The notes below the pieces were generated by a model, which worked only from the letters and a program-made list of their open reading frames with translations, did not search any database and had not been told where the DNA came from. A stretch of 64,000 nucleotides of DNA from Miltoncostaea sp963762825 (GTDB taxonomy: Bacteria; Actinomycetota; Thermoleophilia; Miltoncostaeales; Miltoncostaeaceae), in contig CAVXLZ010000002.1 of the NCBI GenBank assembly GCA_963762825.1, positions 1,116,001 through 1,180,000 on the forward strand, written 5' to 3'. The position numbers and the translations under genes are program-made. Of the stretch, positions 44,078 through 53,758 are shown one piece after another (the first letter of the stretch is position 1; each line of letters opens with the position of its first letter).

Positions 44078-46148
44078 GTGACACGGCTGCACACCCGTCT
44101 CCTGGTCGTACTGGCGCTCGCGTTGACGTTGGCCGCGGCGGGGCAGGCGGCGGCGGCGCTCGCCCCCCAGCCCTTCCAGGAACTGCACCGCGCGCGGGCC
44201 ATCAGCGAAACCGCCGTGTTCACCGAGCCCGACGGGCGTGCGGTCCTGGCCTGGGTCGGGCAGAACAACGATCAGACGATGCTGACGCTCCAGCGAGCCC
44301 CCGCGGGCCCCTTCGGCGCCGTCCAGCCGATCTCGACCGAGGCCAACGCCGAGGATCCGGTGCTTCGCGCGCGCTCCCGACGGCAGGGTTCTGCTCGTCT
44401 ACGGCATCGGTGGCGGCGCCGAGTATGCGGTCCGACCGGCCGGTGGCGCCCCCTTCGGACCGAAGGCGCCGCTCGGGTACCCCGGTCGCTTCTTCGACCT
44501 CGGCGCCGACGCTGCGGGCAACGCGACGGTGGTGTGGAAGGGCGAGCGCGCGGGTGGCCTCGACTTCGTCGCGGTCTCGACGACGCCGATCGGCTCTGCA
44601 TTCCCCGCGCCGGGGGCGCTGACGCCGGACACCGACGACAACTTCATCAGGCCGCAGGTCGCCGTCAGCCCGTCCGGCGACGCGATCGTCGCCTGGGTGC
44701 GCGAGGTCAGCGCCACGGAGGAGGTCGTCGAGGCCGCGGTGCGGTCCGGCGGCGTGTTCGCGCCCACCCAGGAGCTCGATCGCGGTCCCCTGCAGGCCTT
44801 CGGCCGCCCCGTCGTCGCCATCGCGCCCTCGGGCGAGGCGCTCCTTCTCTGGGGCCGTGCCGCCGGCGGCTCCTCGACGCTGCGCCTATCCGTCCGCGCG
44901 CCGGGCGCCACGACGCTCTCGGCTCCCGACGACATCGCCGCGCTGGCCGGCTTCCCGCAGGTCGCGATCGACGGAGAGAGGGCTGTGATCGCGTGGAGTC
45001 AGCGGAACGTCCTGAACCCGATCGAGGCCGGCGACCCGCCGAACTCGGCCGCGAGCGCCGTCGTGCACGTCGCGATCCGCCCCCCGGGTGGGCCGGTCGG
45101 CCCCGCGGTGGCGATCTCCGGCTCCTCTCCCATCGCCGATCTGCGATTGCGCCGCGTCGCCGTCGATGCCGACGGCGCGATCGTGGTCGGTTGGGAGCGC
45201 TACCTCGATGTGTCCGGCAACGGCGTCTTCGAGCTCGCGCGCCGACCGCCGGGCGGTCCGTTCGACCCCCCGGTCCCGGTGACCGCGATCAACAGGGATA
45301 CGCAGGCGGTCAACCTTGGCGTGCTCCCCTCGGGCGAGGTCCTGACCGCATGGACCCAGATCCTGGGCCCGGACGACGCGGCACTGCGCAGTTCCATCGT
45401 CTCGGTGCTCCCCGACGCCGCCACTGCCGCGAGCGACGTGTGCGCCCCCGCCCCGCCGACCCCTGCCTCCGGCCCGGCGCGGCCGGCCGCATTCGCCCTC
45501 ACCGCGGCCCAGTTCGCCACCAACCAGCGGATCGGACAGGCGGCGATCCGGCGCCTGAACGCGGTCCGCGACTGGCTGGACGCGGGGGTGGAGACGCGCG
45601 ACCTGTGCGGCGGGACGATCGGCCCGGCGGACCTGGCGCCGGGGATCTCGTCGGTCCCGCGGGCGGTGTCGCTGACGACCCTGACCGCGCCCGACCCGCG
45701 TCCCCTGCAGATCCGCCCGGCTGCGAAGAGGCCCGGCTCGTTCACGCGGTCGGCGCGACAGCTCCTGTTCAACCAGCGCATCTACCAGGCCGCGGTGCGG
45801 CGCGCGAACGCGCTCGAGCGGCGGCTGAACGGCGGTCTGACCGGGGGCGACCTGCAAGACGGCTCCCTGAGTCAGGCCAAGCTCCAGGATCGCCTGCGGA
45901 TCACCGGGATCGTCCCCGTTCCGGCGGCGGCGGTGAGCCGGACTCTCATCGCGGGGCGCTCCGGGGCCGGCTCGGCCGACGACATCGACTTCAGCGTGCG
46001 CCAGGTGAGGATCAACCAGCGCGTGGCCCAGGCCGCGGTGCGCCGGGCAAACGCGCTTCGCGCGCGCATCCAACAGGGCCTGACCGGCGCCCAGTTCGCC
46101 AACGGGACGATCGGCGGCGACGACCTGGCGCCCGACGCCCTTCCATAG
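44078..46148 (+). CDS. Large secreted protein with three C-terminal NQR-helix repeats, one frameshift
   Basis: About 690 residues after joining two frames. A signal sequence (LVVLALALTLAAAGQAAAA) precedes a beta-propeller-like region of repeated blades (VVAIAPSGEALLLWGRAAGG, VAVDADGAIVVGWERY, LGVLPSGEVLTAWTQI). The last 230 residues hold three copies of a helix NQRIxQAAxRRxNAL, each followed by xGLxGxDLxxGxIxxxDLAP-like sequence. The frame breaks at about 44376 in CTCCCGAC; dropping one C restores PDGRVLLVYG. The start is GTG 44078. It is probably a surface or matrix protein. The repeat module is unknown to me. Confidence 0.72.
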
Positions 46149-46266
46149 GGGGCCCCTACGGCACGACGTCAGTGTCGGCGGCGGCGGGCGGCGTCCTCAC
46201 GGGGAGCGTCGTGCGCCAGTGGCACGAGCCCGCGTCTCCAGCGCAGCGACCGGCTAGCGTGGCGTG

Positions 46267-47175
46267 ATGCCTGGACACCGGCCTCACCGTGACGGCGGGC
46301 AATCCTCGCATCGGCACACGCACGGCGACGGCTTCAACTCCGCCCGATCCGCCGCTCTCCTCGAGGTGGAGGGCCGGCTGTCGCTGGGCTTGGCCGAAGA
46401 GGCGACCGCCGTGTGCGCCGGCCTGTTCGACGACGCTGGGGTGCGGGTCCGCCGCGTCATCGACCTCGGTTGCGGTCCCGGTGTGGGTACAGCCTTGCTC
46501 GCGCAGGCGTTTCGGCCCGCACTCGTCCTCGCGGTCAACGGTTCACATGCCATGCTCGAACGCGCCGAAGCCCGTGCAGCGCGGCTCGGGCACGCGGGCC
46601 GGATCGAGACTCGCCGGCTCGACCTCAACGAAGACCTCGCGAGCCTCGGTCGCTGCGATCTGGTCTGGGCAGCCATGGCCATCCATCATGCGGAGGACGA
46701 GGTCGCCACGCTTCGGCGCATCCGGGCGCTCCTCGATCCGCACGGGCTCGTGTGTGTGCTCGAACGAGCGGATCCGACGTCCATCAGGTTCGCAGACGAC
46801 CTTGGGCATCCCGGCATCTGGAATCGTCTCGAGGCAGCTCGAGCTGAGTGGTTCGAGAGCGCGCGGGAGCGCATGCCGGGTGCCATGAATGCCGAGGTGT
46901 ACCCCTCGATGCTCGCCGCTGCCGGTCTGCATCTCGTGGTTGATCGGACGCTGGTCGGCACCCTCGAAGCGCCGCCGGATGGCACGACCCACCAGTTCAT
47001 CGCCGACCAGCTCGAGCGGACGGTGAGGGACTTGGCGAGCGTCGCAAGAAGGGCCGACCTTCATGCCGTGGGTACGTTCGTCGAACGGACGCCTCCCTTC
47101 CCCGAAGGCCGGTGGCACCGGGCCACGATCGCTTCGAGCCGACGGCTCCTCATCGCGAGGCCAACGGCCGATTGA
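46267..47175 (+). CDS. Class I SAM-dependent methyltransferase
   Basis: A 302-residue methyltransferase. Motif I is VIDLGCGPGVGTALLAQAF at about residues 60-80; the acidic residue at the end of strand 2 lies in VLAVNGSHAMLERAEA; motif III region is DLVWAAMAIHHAEDEVATL; then LLDPHGLVCVLERAD. The N-terminus is His-rich (PGHRPHRDGGQSSHRHTHGD), a possible metal-binding tail. GTG directly precedes ATG 46267 and either may start. Codon use is slightly less GC3-biased than in neighbours, a weak hint of transfer. The substrate is unknown. Confidence 0.82.
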   Translation: MPGHRPHRDGGQSSHRHTHGDGFNSARSAALLEVEGRLSLGLAEEATAVCAGLFDDAGVRVRRVIDLGCGPGVGTALLAQAFRPALVLAVNGSHAMLERAEARAARLGHAGRIETRRLDLNEDLASLGRCDLVWAAMAIHHAEDEVATLRRIRALLDPHGLVCVLERADPTSIRFADDLGHPGIWNRLEAARAEWFESARERMPGAMNAEVYPSMLAAAGLHLVVDRTLVGTLEAPPDGTTHQFIADQLERTVRDLASVARRADLHAVGTFVERTPPFPEGRWHRATIASSRRLLIARPTAD

Positions 47176-47277
47176 GGCGTGCCGTGCTCGGGGTCGTGAT
47201 CGCCCCGGGGTGCGCGGTTCCGGCCGGCGGCGAGGGGACCGGCCCACACCAGTTGCGTCGAACCGCCGGCCCTTTGA

Positions 47278-47556
47278 CTACGAGCGGGGCCCCGGGCCCA
47301 TGAACTCACGACGGTTTCGCGCCGGGTTGTCGGGACGTTTCGACGTGGTCCTCGATGCGTGCGGGTCTGGGGTGTCGGCGGCATCCTCGCCGGGCGCCCA
47401 CGCCTCCTCGCTCGTCCACTCCTTGGGCGGCGAATCGGGGCAGACCAACTCGGGAGGATCGTCCATCGCCTCCGGCCGCACCTTGGCGAAGAAGCGATCG
47501 CGCGCCGCCCGAAACGCGTGCCAGTCCGTACCCGGGCGAGGATCCTCGGGCCCCAT
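47278..47556 (-). CDS. Small hypothetical protein coupled to the aldehyde dehydrogenase
   Basis: A 92-residue protein whose ATG overlaps the aldehyde dehydrogenase stop (TGATG), so it is translationally coupled. It is acidic and proline-rich: DWHAFRAARDRFFAKVRPEA, then DDPPELVCPDSPPKEWTSEE and a basic tail. No family is recognised. The strong coupling suggests a real product that acts with the dehydrogenase, perhaps as an accessory subunit. Confidence 0.55.
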   Translation of the reverse strand: MGPEDPRPGTDWHAFRAARDRFFAKVRPEAMDDPPELVCPDSPPKEWTSEEAWAPGEDAADTPDPHASRTTSKRPDNPARNRREFMGPGPRS

Positions 47557-49082
47557 CACCGCGCACCGCCGGTCGCGGGCATCGTGAGATACCGGGTCGC
47601 CAGGTACTCGTCGATCCCCTCCGAACCGCCCGAGTGGCCGAAGCCCGAGTGGCCGATCCCGCCGAAGGGGGCCGCAACGCACGAGACCCGTCCCCGGTTG
47701 ATCGCGACCATGCCCGCCTCGATCGCCGATCCGAGGCGCATGGCGCGCTCGAGATCGCTGGTGAACAGATAGGCGGCAAGCCCCGCGTCGTGGTCGTTGG
47801 CCAGGTGAAGGGCCTCGTCGTCGGAGTCGAAGGCCGCGATCGCCACCACCGGTCCGAAGATCTCCTCGCGCATCACGCGAGCGTCGTGGGGCACGTCGGC
47901 CAACACGACCGGACAGAAGAAGTGGCCGTCGCCCGGCACCGGGCCACCGGCCACCACCACGCGCGCTCCGCGGGCGACGGCGTCCTCGACCAGCCCCGCC
48001 AGCCGCGCCACCCGGCGCGCGCTGATCATCGGCCCAAGGCCCACACCTGCCCGAGTGCCCCGCCCGATCCGCACGGAGGCGATCCGCGCGGCCAGGCGAG
48101 CGGTGAACTCGGCGTACACCGAGCGCTCGACGTAGAAGCGGTTGGCCGCCGTGCAGGCCGCCCCGCCGTTCCGCATCTTGGCCCTCACGGCACCCTCGAC
48201 GGCCGCGTCCAGGTCTGCGTCGGCGAAGACGACAAAGGGTGCGCAGCCCCCCAGCTCGGCCGAGACCCGCAGCACCTGCTCGGCGCTTTTCGCGATCAGG
48301 TGGCGTCCGACCGCTTCGGAGCCGGTGAAGGTGAGCTTGCGGATGCGCCCGTCGGCCAGGAGCGGATCGGTCGCTACGTCCTCGGAGGAGACGACGATGT
48401 TGAGCACCCCGTCTGGAAGGCCGGCCTCGATGAGGACGCGCCCCAGGGCGAGCGCCGACAGCGGCGTGAGCGAGGAGGGCCGAAGCACCACGCTGCAGCC
48501 GGCGGCGAGCGCCGGGCCGATCCCGCGGGCCGGGACGGCCAGGGGGAAGTTCCAGGGCGTGATGATCAAGCAGGGCCCGACCGGGGTGCGCACCACCAGG
48601 TGCTGGCTCTCGCCGTCGGGCGAGCTCTGGGTGCGCCCCGAGATCCGAACGGCCTCCTCGGCGAACCACTCGAGGTAATCGGCGGCGAACTCAATCTCGG
48701 CGCGCGACTCCGCCAGGGGCTTTCCCATCTCGGCGGTGAGGATCTCGGCCATCCGCTCGATCTCATCGCGCAAGGCCTCGGCGGCCCGGCGCAGGATCCG
48801 CGCGCGATGGCGCGGGGCGCTCGCGGCCCACGACCCCTGTGCGGCCACCGCCGCCTCCAGCGCCGCCAAGCAATCCGACTCCGAGGCGTCGGCCACCTCG
48901 GCGATCGTCCGGCCGGTGGCCGGATCCTCCACCGCGAGGGTGCGCCCCTCGGCCGCACAGACGAACTCGCCGTCGATCAGCAGACCGGTGGGGGAGAGCT
49001 CCTCCGCCGCGAAGACCGAGGGAAGATCGGCCTCGGTGAGGAAGCGGCGGGGCGGGTGAGGGGAGATCGCTACGGACGACAT
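47556..49082 (-). CDS. NAD(P)+-dependent aldehyde dehydrogenase, succinate-semialdehyde type
   Basis: A 508-residue aldehyde dehydrogenase. The catalytic Cys is in NGGAACTAANRFYVE, the general base Glu in VSAELGGCAPFVVF, the cofactor loop in TFTGSEAVGRHL, and TPWNFPLAVPARGIGPALAA marks the oxyanion Asn. The segment FAADYLEWFAEEAVRISGR is typical of succinate-semialdehyde dehydrogenases of the GabD/YneI type, so GABA or related semialdehyde oxidation is likely. A class III aminotransferase lies 10 kb downstream but is not linked. The start is ATG 49082. It is coupled to a small gene at its 3' end and lies downstream of a LuxR regulator. Confidence 0.88.
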   Translation of the reverse strand: MSSVAISPHPPRRFLTEADLPSVFAAEELSPTGLLIDGEFVCAAEGRTLAVEDPATGRTIAEVADASESDCLAALEAAVAAQGSWAASAPRHRARILRRAAEALRDEIERMAEILTAEMGKPLAESRAEIEFAADYLEWFAEEAVRISGRTQSSPDGESQHLVVRTPVGPCLIITPWNFPLAVPARGIGPALAAGCSVVLRPSSLTPLSALALGRVLIEAGLPDGVLNIVVSSEDVATDPLLADGRIRKLTFTGSEAVGRHLIAKSAEQVLRVSAELGGCAPFVVFADADLDAAVEGAVRAKMRNGGAACTAANRFYVERSVYAEFTARLAARIASVRIGRGTRAGVGLGPMISARRVARLAGLVEDAVARGARVVVAGGPVPGDGHFFCPVVLADVPHDARVMREEIFGPVVAIAAFDSDDEALHLANDHDAGLAAYLFTSDLERAMRLGSAIEAGMVAINRGRVSCVAAPFGGIGHSGFGHSGGSEGIDEYLATRYLTMPATGGAR

Positions 49083-49106
49083 CTCATGTCTCCTGGTGCT
49101 CTCCGA

Positions 49107-51140
49107 CTAACGGTGCGGAAGAAACGCTAGTCCGGCTCTCACGATGTGGCATCGGGCGATCGCTGTATTCGCGATGGGGTGATCGCAGCAGGGCAAGGCC
49201 CTGCCGACCGCTGAGGCGCTGGCCGCTGTTAGTCCCTGCTCAGCCGCGATGCGGGCGGCCTCCGCGCGCGAGTGCACACGCAGCTTCCCGAAGATGTTGG
49301 AGACGTGGCGCCCAGCGGTCTTCTCGCTGATGAAGAGGCGTTCTCCGATGGCCCGGTTCGAGGCGCCTTCAGCGACCAGTCGGAGGACCTCGACCTCTCG
49401 ACGGCTCAGCCCACCCGGGATCGTCTGCGTCGGCTCGGCCCGGGTCTCCTTCTCCGTTGCCACCGTTGCGGCGATCTCCGCGTCGATGAGTCGGCTCAGC
49501 CAGCCATCGACGCTGCCCTCGCCGAAGTTCAGGACGACCGGTTGGTAGGCGACACCGCCGAACTCGACCCTCGCGTCGGGGACGGGGCCGAACCCGAGTG
49601 GGACGAAGATGGGGGCCAGCGTGGGCAGGTTGACGATCGCCGAGTACACCCTGCTCAGGCGCGGATGCAACTCCATGTACGTCCGCTTGAGGTCCAGCCA
49701 GCACGCCGCGACCGGAGGCGATTCCAGCTCCCCGCTCTCGCGTCCGAGCCAGCGGCGGAGCATGAGAGCCCGGTCACCCGGAGGGAGCGGATCCCGGTCG
49801 AGGTGGCCCCTCCAGGCGGCCACGACCGGGTCCGCAGCAAGAGCGACCTCATCGATATCGCCCAACTCGGCCATGCACGAAAAGGCGTCCGCCGCACCGT
49901 CAGGAGTGCGCGCCACCGAGAAGGCCTCCGGGTGCCGATCCCACCAGAGCAGGAGCGACGAGACTGCATCCTCCGGCTCCCACCGCCGAGCGATCTCTCG
50001 GATCGCGTTGCCGTCGGACGGGGCTGCCGGCTCGATGGAGTAATCGCTCGCCCCCGGAGCGAAGCAGCACTCGCGCAGGTACGGGTTCTTGACCAGAAAC
50101 ACGAGGTCCGCGCAGACGGTCGCGGTCTCGGCGGCGCCCGAGCTGCGGGCGGGAAACCCGAACAGATGGGCGGCACGTCGGCGGTAGAGCGAGTGGGCCT
50201 CCGGATCACGCTGAGCGAGATCGCGCGCGACGGCGTCGCGAACCACGTCATGCAGCAGCAGTCCCTCGGAGCTCTCCTCGACGAAGGGCAGCTTGCGCAG
50301 GCCCTCGAACGCTTCACGCGACGAGGCATCCTCGAGCAATGCCCTGAGGATCGGTTCGTTCACGCGACGGACCGTGGAGGCTGCCTCCACGACCTTGACG
50401 GTTTCCGCCGGCAGCCATGCCAAGAGCGAGTCGAGAAGCTGCGAGAGGACATGAGGCGGCGGCCCGAGCTCCACCCGCAGGTCGGGGTCCGACTCGAGGG
50501 CGGAGGCGGCGAGCTCGAGGGCCAGCGGATACCCACGTGCGAAGGCGTTCGCCCGTATGGCCTGCGCCTCGGTCAGGCCACGCGTCCTCAACATCTCAAG
50601 AGCCTCGGCTCCTCCCAGCGGCCGGATCTCGATCCGCTCCATCAGAGCCGCCCAACCGGGGTCCGCCCGCCAGCCGGGGCCGGGCCGATCCCGACCCGCC
50701 ACCACGCTCACGACGTTGTCGGGCAGCATCGGCAGGAACACCTGCCGGAACCAGGCATCCACCAGTCCGAAGGTCTCGTAGGTGTCCAGCACGAGGACCA
50801 CCCGCCGGCCCTGCGCGCCGAGGGCTTCAGCGATGTTCGACGACATCGCTCTTACCGTCGGCATCAAGCGCCCCCCCGATGGCCCGGAGGAGCCCGCGCG
50901 GCGTGGGCTCGATCTCGCGGCAATCCAGCCGCAGCCAGCTTGTGTCGGGTCCGTCCGGCGCAGGGCGGCCTGGACGAGCGACGACTTGCCCATGCCACCC
51001 GGACCGTGCACGAACGCGAGGACCGCCGGCCTCACGCCCCCGATGACGTCGTCCAGGACTCTCAGCTCGGCTGTGCGACCCACGAACGCTCTTCCCGCAG
51101 CCTCCGCGAGCCGATCGGCGATCGTGCGGGAGCTGCTCAA
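49107..51140 (-). CDS. Large LuxR-family regulator with an AAA/STAND-type ATPase domain
   Basis: A 677-residue regulator. N-terminal ATPase: FVGRTAELRVLDDVIGG, Walker A HGPGGMGKSSL, Walker B VVLVLDTYE and VSVVAGRDRP. A helical middle region follows, then the LuxR helix-turn-helix at about 570-635 (LSRREVEVLRLVAEGASNRA, ISEKTAGRHVSNIFGKL). Two compensating frameshifts are likely between about 50850 and 50945: the frame reads CGWIAARSSPRRAG, while the next frame gives WLRLDCREIEPTPRGLLRAI, which looks native. The last 40 residues after EQGL are also atypical. The start TTG 51140 has no clear ribosome site. It lies 24 bp upstream of the aldehyde dehydrogenase and may control it. Confidence 0.82.
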   Translation of the reverse strand: MSSSRTIADRLAEAAGRAFVGRTAELRVLDDVIGGVRPAVLAFVHGPGGMGKSSLVQAALRRTDPTQAGCGWIAARSSPRRAGSSGPSGGRLMPTVRAMSSNIAEALGAQGRRVVLVLDTYETFGLVDAWFRQVFLPMLPDNVVSVVAGRDRPGPGWRADPGWAALMERIEIRPLGGAEALEMLRTRGLTEAQAIRANAFARGYPLALELAASALESDPDLRVELGPPPHVLSQLLDSLLAWLPAETVKVVEAASTVRRVNEPILRALLEDASSREAFEGLRKLPFVEESSEGLLLHDVVRDAVARDLAQRDPEAHSLYRRRAAHLFGFPARSSGAAETATVCADLVFLVKNPYLRECCFAPGASDYSIEPAAPSDGNAIREIARRWEPEDAVSSLLLWWDRHPEAFSVARTPDGAADAFSCMAELGDIDEVALAADPVVAAWRGHLDRDPLPPGDRALMLRRWLGRESGELESPPVAACWLDLKRTYMELHPRLSRVYSAIVNLPTLAPIFVPLGFGPVPDARVEFGGVAYQPVVLNFGEGSVDGWLSRLIDAEIAATVATEKETRAEPTQTIPGGLSRREVEVLRLVAEGASNRAIGERLFISEKTAGRHVSNIFGKLRVHSRAEAARIAAEQGLTAASASAVGRALPCCDHPIANTAIARCHIVRAGLAFLPHR

Positions 51141-51587
51141 CCGGCACCGACGATCCCGGGAGCGCGCCCCTCAGCGGCGATCAAACGCCGACATTGCCCA
51201 AGCATAAAAGATCATCCGCCCATTGCGGGTGAGACGATTCCTCCCGACCGTAACACGAGGCGCTGGGGAGGGGCAACGACCGACGGGGCCCGGCCGAATC
51301 GACCCGAACGCTCTCGCCCGGCGCGATCGGAATGGTGCGTTCGTCTGATGGCGCGGCCGGTGGGCGCCTGGCGTCGGGTGCGATCGGCATCGCTAGCGGC
51401 TCCAGAGCCCGTTGTTGATAGGTGATCCGAAGCAAGCCGACGAGCGGATTCGAACCGCCGCCCCTCCCTGCGAGGGCGAGCCCCGAGTGCAGGCGAGCCG
51501 TCGTCCCGTCGGCCTGGGCCCGAGATCGGCCGAGCCGGAGCTCGACGGTTCGACCGATGCCCGTGCTCACGAGAGGGTGGACGTGTC
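51141..51587. other. Intergenic region upstream of the LuxR gene, with a tRNA-like T-arm
   Basis: About 450 bases with no convincing gene. On the minus strand, GGCGG-TTCGAAT-CCGCT (ending near 51443) is a perfect tRNA T-arm, followed by CGTCGGC (51442-51436). A perfectly complementary GCCGACG lies at 51513-51507, the right distance for an acceptor stem. The D-arm and anticodon arm between them do not fold canonically, so I do not call a tRNA. Promoters for the LuxR gene and the divergent CinY-like gene should also lie here. Confidence 0.4.
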
Positions 51588-52110
51588 TTGTTGGTACGAC
51601 TCTCCACCGTCGTACTCGCCCTCGCGGCGACCGAGGCCCAGGCCCCGCCTCGGGCCGACGCCTTCGGGACGATCCGCAGCCTCGGGCAGAACACCGAACA
51701 CGAGCGCATCACGCGCGCGGCGCTGGCCTGCCCGGCCGGAATCCCCTTGGACGGCACCTGCTTCGAGCCGCTGTCGATCGACTCGCTCGCCGGAAAGGGG
51801 GGTGTCATCGGCACCTTCGGCGCCGTGGGCGCTCCCGACATCCCTCCGCCCGAGAAGGCCTCAGCCCCACTGCGACGAGGGGGACTTCCTCGATGCGGGG
51901 ATCTATCCGAGGGTGAAGCGCTACCCCCGGACGCGGGCTGCCGCCACCGCCGATCTGATCGCCTGCCGTACGTTCCTGCGCTCGCGCTTCAACCAGGGCC
52001 TACGGGCCGCCCCCCGCATGCTCGACGCGCGGGCCGCATCACGCCCTCAGAGGTCGATCTGAGCGGATCGACCTGCGCATTCTTCGGTCAGATCTCCGGG
52101 CTGCGACGAA
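51588..52110 (+). pseudogene. CinY-like secreted protein, truncated and frameshifted
   Basis: A signal-like start (LVRLSTVVLALAATEAQA) is followed by FGTIRSLGQNTEHERITRAA, ALACPAGIPLDGTCFEPLSI and LAGKGGVIGTFGAVGAPD, the pattern I associate with CinY-like exported proteins of actinobacteria. Two one-base shifts are evident. At about 51866 an extra C in CCCC hides AHCDEGDFLDAG. At about 52035 a missing G hides LDARGRITPSEVDLSG. After STCAFFGQISG the family continues for over 100 residues, but here the similarity stops. The 3' part is therefore truly missing, even if the shifts are sequencing errors. Confidence 0.55.
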
Positions 52111-52181
52111 CTGCGCTGAATCGCGGCCCACGGGGCCAGGTCCGTACGTGCATCCATATGCACGCGCTCGCCGTTCCCCGC

Positions 52182-52214
52182 GACGCGGGCGCACTCCGAG
52201 GGTGCACCCGCGTC
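52182..52214. terminator. Hairpin with a 13-bp stem between convergent genes
   Basis: GACGCGGGCGCAC (52182-52194) and GTGCACCCGCGTC (52202-52214) pair with one mismatch around a 7-base loop. It lies 23 bases past the stop of the minus-strand secreted-protein gene and downstream of the truncated CinY-like gene, so it can act as a terminator for both. Confidence 0.65.
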
Positions 52215-52236
52215 GCCATGCACGGTCGGATCGCGG

Positions 52237-52842
52237 CTACAGGGCCCGGGGGTCGATGTAGACGTCATCGACCTCCCAGGTGCCCCCGGAGTCGGCGGTG
52301 ATCCGCAGCTGCACGTCCGTGGCGCCGAGGGCCATCAGGTTAGACGGCAGCTCATCGGCCAGCGGCAGCACGGGGCTCGGCGCCCACACCGCATACTGGC
52401 CGTTGTTCGCGAACAGGCCGGCCTTCTTGACCTTGTTGCCGGAGTAGATGATCTCGACCTTGAGCTGGCCGGGCGACCCGGTCACCTGGCGGGCGAACAG
52501 CCGCAGGGTCGGGTGATTGAGCGAGACACAGAACAGCGGGGAGACGGCCATCGCCTTCTTGGGCAGCCGGACCGACCGCTGGTCGCTGGCGCTGCGCACG
52601 AAGAAGCTCTCGTTGCCGGCGACGACCGCGCCGCCGCCGCTGAAGGTCCAGCCCGCCATGCCCGCCTCGAAACCGCCTCCGGGCGCCAGCCCGTACAGGG
52701 CGTTGTCGGCGAACTGGGCGAAGGGGGTGGAGGGGTTGGAGACGGCCTGCGTCGAGCAGGCGGCCTGGGCCGCCGCCGGCATGGCCAGGGCCGCAAGCAG
52801 CCCCACGAGCACTCCTTGAAAACGTCGCGATCTGATCCGCAT
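52237..52842 (-). CDS. Secreted beta-sandwich protein of a Solirubrobacterales-type family
   Basis: A 201-residue exported protein. The signal sequence is VLVGLLAALAMPAAAQA, with maturation before ACSTQAVSNP. The mature part reads as a carbohydrate-binding-like beta-sandwich: GLAPGGGFEAGMAGWTFSGG, AVVAGNESFFVRSASDQRSV, FCVSLNHPTLRLFARQVTG, and it ends GGTWEVDDVYIDP. I associate this layout with an abundant, uncharacterised secreted family of Solirubrobacterales. Such jelly-roll domains often bind sugars or calcium; none is proven here. GAGGAG lies nine bases before ATG 52842. Confidence 0.72.
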   Translation of the reverse strand: MRIRSRRFQGVLVGLLAALAMPAAAQAACSTQAVSNPSTPFAQFADNALYGLAPGGGFEAGMAGWTFSGGGAVVAGNESFFVRSASDQRSVRLPKKAMAVSPLFCVSLNHPTLRLFARQVTGSPGQLKVEIIYSGNKVKKAGLFANNGQYAVWAPSPVLPLADELPSNLMALGATDVQLRITADSGGTWEVDDVYIDPRAL

Positions 52843-52990
52843 CGTGTACGACTCCTCGGCCATCGGGTTCGGGCTACGCGGGTTTGATCGGCGCGCCCTG
52901 GCCTGACGACCACGCCGGCTAGAGGTTCTGCCCGGTCCCCCACCCGCACGACCGGCGATTTGCCCGGCGTCGGCGCGCGTCGATGCGGAT

Positions 52991-53688
52991 TTGGGAATGA
53001 TCGGTGGGGCCCGGGAGGCCCCCGGCGAGCGACTTCGTCGCGCCCTGCAAGGGACCGACGCCCGACGACGATCGCGGGTCGGTCCCCGGCCGGCACTCCG
53101 GTCGCGCGGAGCTGCGGGGCTCGCCGGGCCGGGTTCGGACCGCGACACCTACCACTTCCGCGCCGCCCGGGGGCGCCTGCTGACGATCACCGCGCGCGCT
53201 CTTTCGGGAGGCCCGGTCGGGCTGGAGGCCCACGACGTGGCGGCCGGGCGGCGGCTCGCACGGGTTCGCACGCGCAGCGACGGGCAGGCAACCTCCGCGG
53301 CCGCTTCCGCTCGGCTCGTCTGCTCGATCTCGAGGTGACCAGCAACGGGGCGGGCGGCAGCTACTCGCTCGAGGTCGAAGAGCGCGGCGTCAACCTCTTC
53401 GGCACCGCTCGGCGCGACCGCCTGCGGTGCGGTGGACAGCCCAACCATGATCGGGCCCGCGCCGGCAACGACATCATCGTCTGGGGGGCCGGGGACGACA
53501 TGATCAGCGGGGGCGGCGGGCGTGACGTCCAGCGCGGCGGCGCGGGCGCCGACCTGGTCGAGTTCGCCTCGCGCCTCCGGGGCACGCCCCGCTGCGTCCC
53601 GGGCCGCACGATCACCTTCCGCTCGGGCAGAGCCCGCTTCGAGATCCGCAACGTCGAGCGCAGCACCTTCGCCGGCAAGGACTGCTGA
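52991..53688 (+). pseudogene. RTX/hemolysin-type calcium-binding repeat protein, frameshifted
   Basis: Two overlapping frames join at about 53285. The first has DTYHFRAARGRLLTITARAL, which resembles a pre-peptidase-like sandwich. The second has LLDLEVTSNGAGGSYSLEVE, then GTARRDRLRCGG, AGNDIIVWGAGDDMISGGGG and RDVQRGGAGADLV, i.e. glycine/aspartate nonapeptide repeats of the RTX calcium-binding type. It ends RNVERSTFAGKDC. The start is not evident, and no signal peptide is found in either frame, so the 5' boundary is a guess. It could be an intact secreted protein with sequencing errors. Confidence 0.55.
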
Positions 53689-53758
53689 CTGAACCCCGTA
53701 TCACCTCGCGGCACCGTCAGCAGCGCCCGTACCTCGGCCTTCCGACGAATTGAGCCGG

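Noticed and set aside
47063..47587. Plus-strand frame after the methyltransferase
   Set aside because: It opposes the small gene coupled to the aldehyde dehydrogenase and shows no protein-like pattern.
51436..51513. A tRNA gene on the minus strand
   Set aside because: T-arm and acceptor stem pair well, but I could not fold a D-arm or an anticodon arm with U33, and no CCA follows. Kept only as a tRNA-like element.
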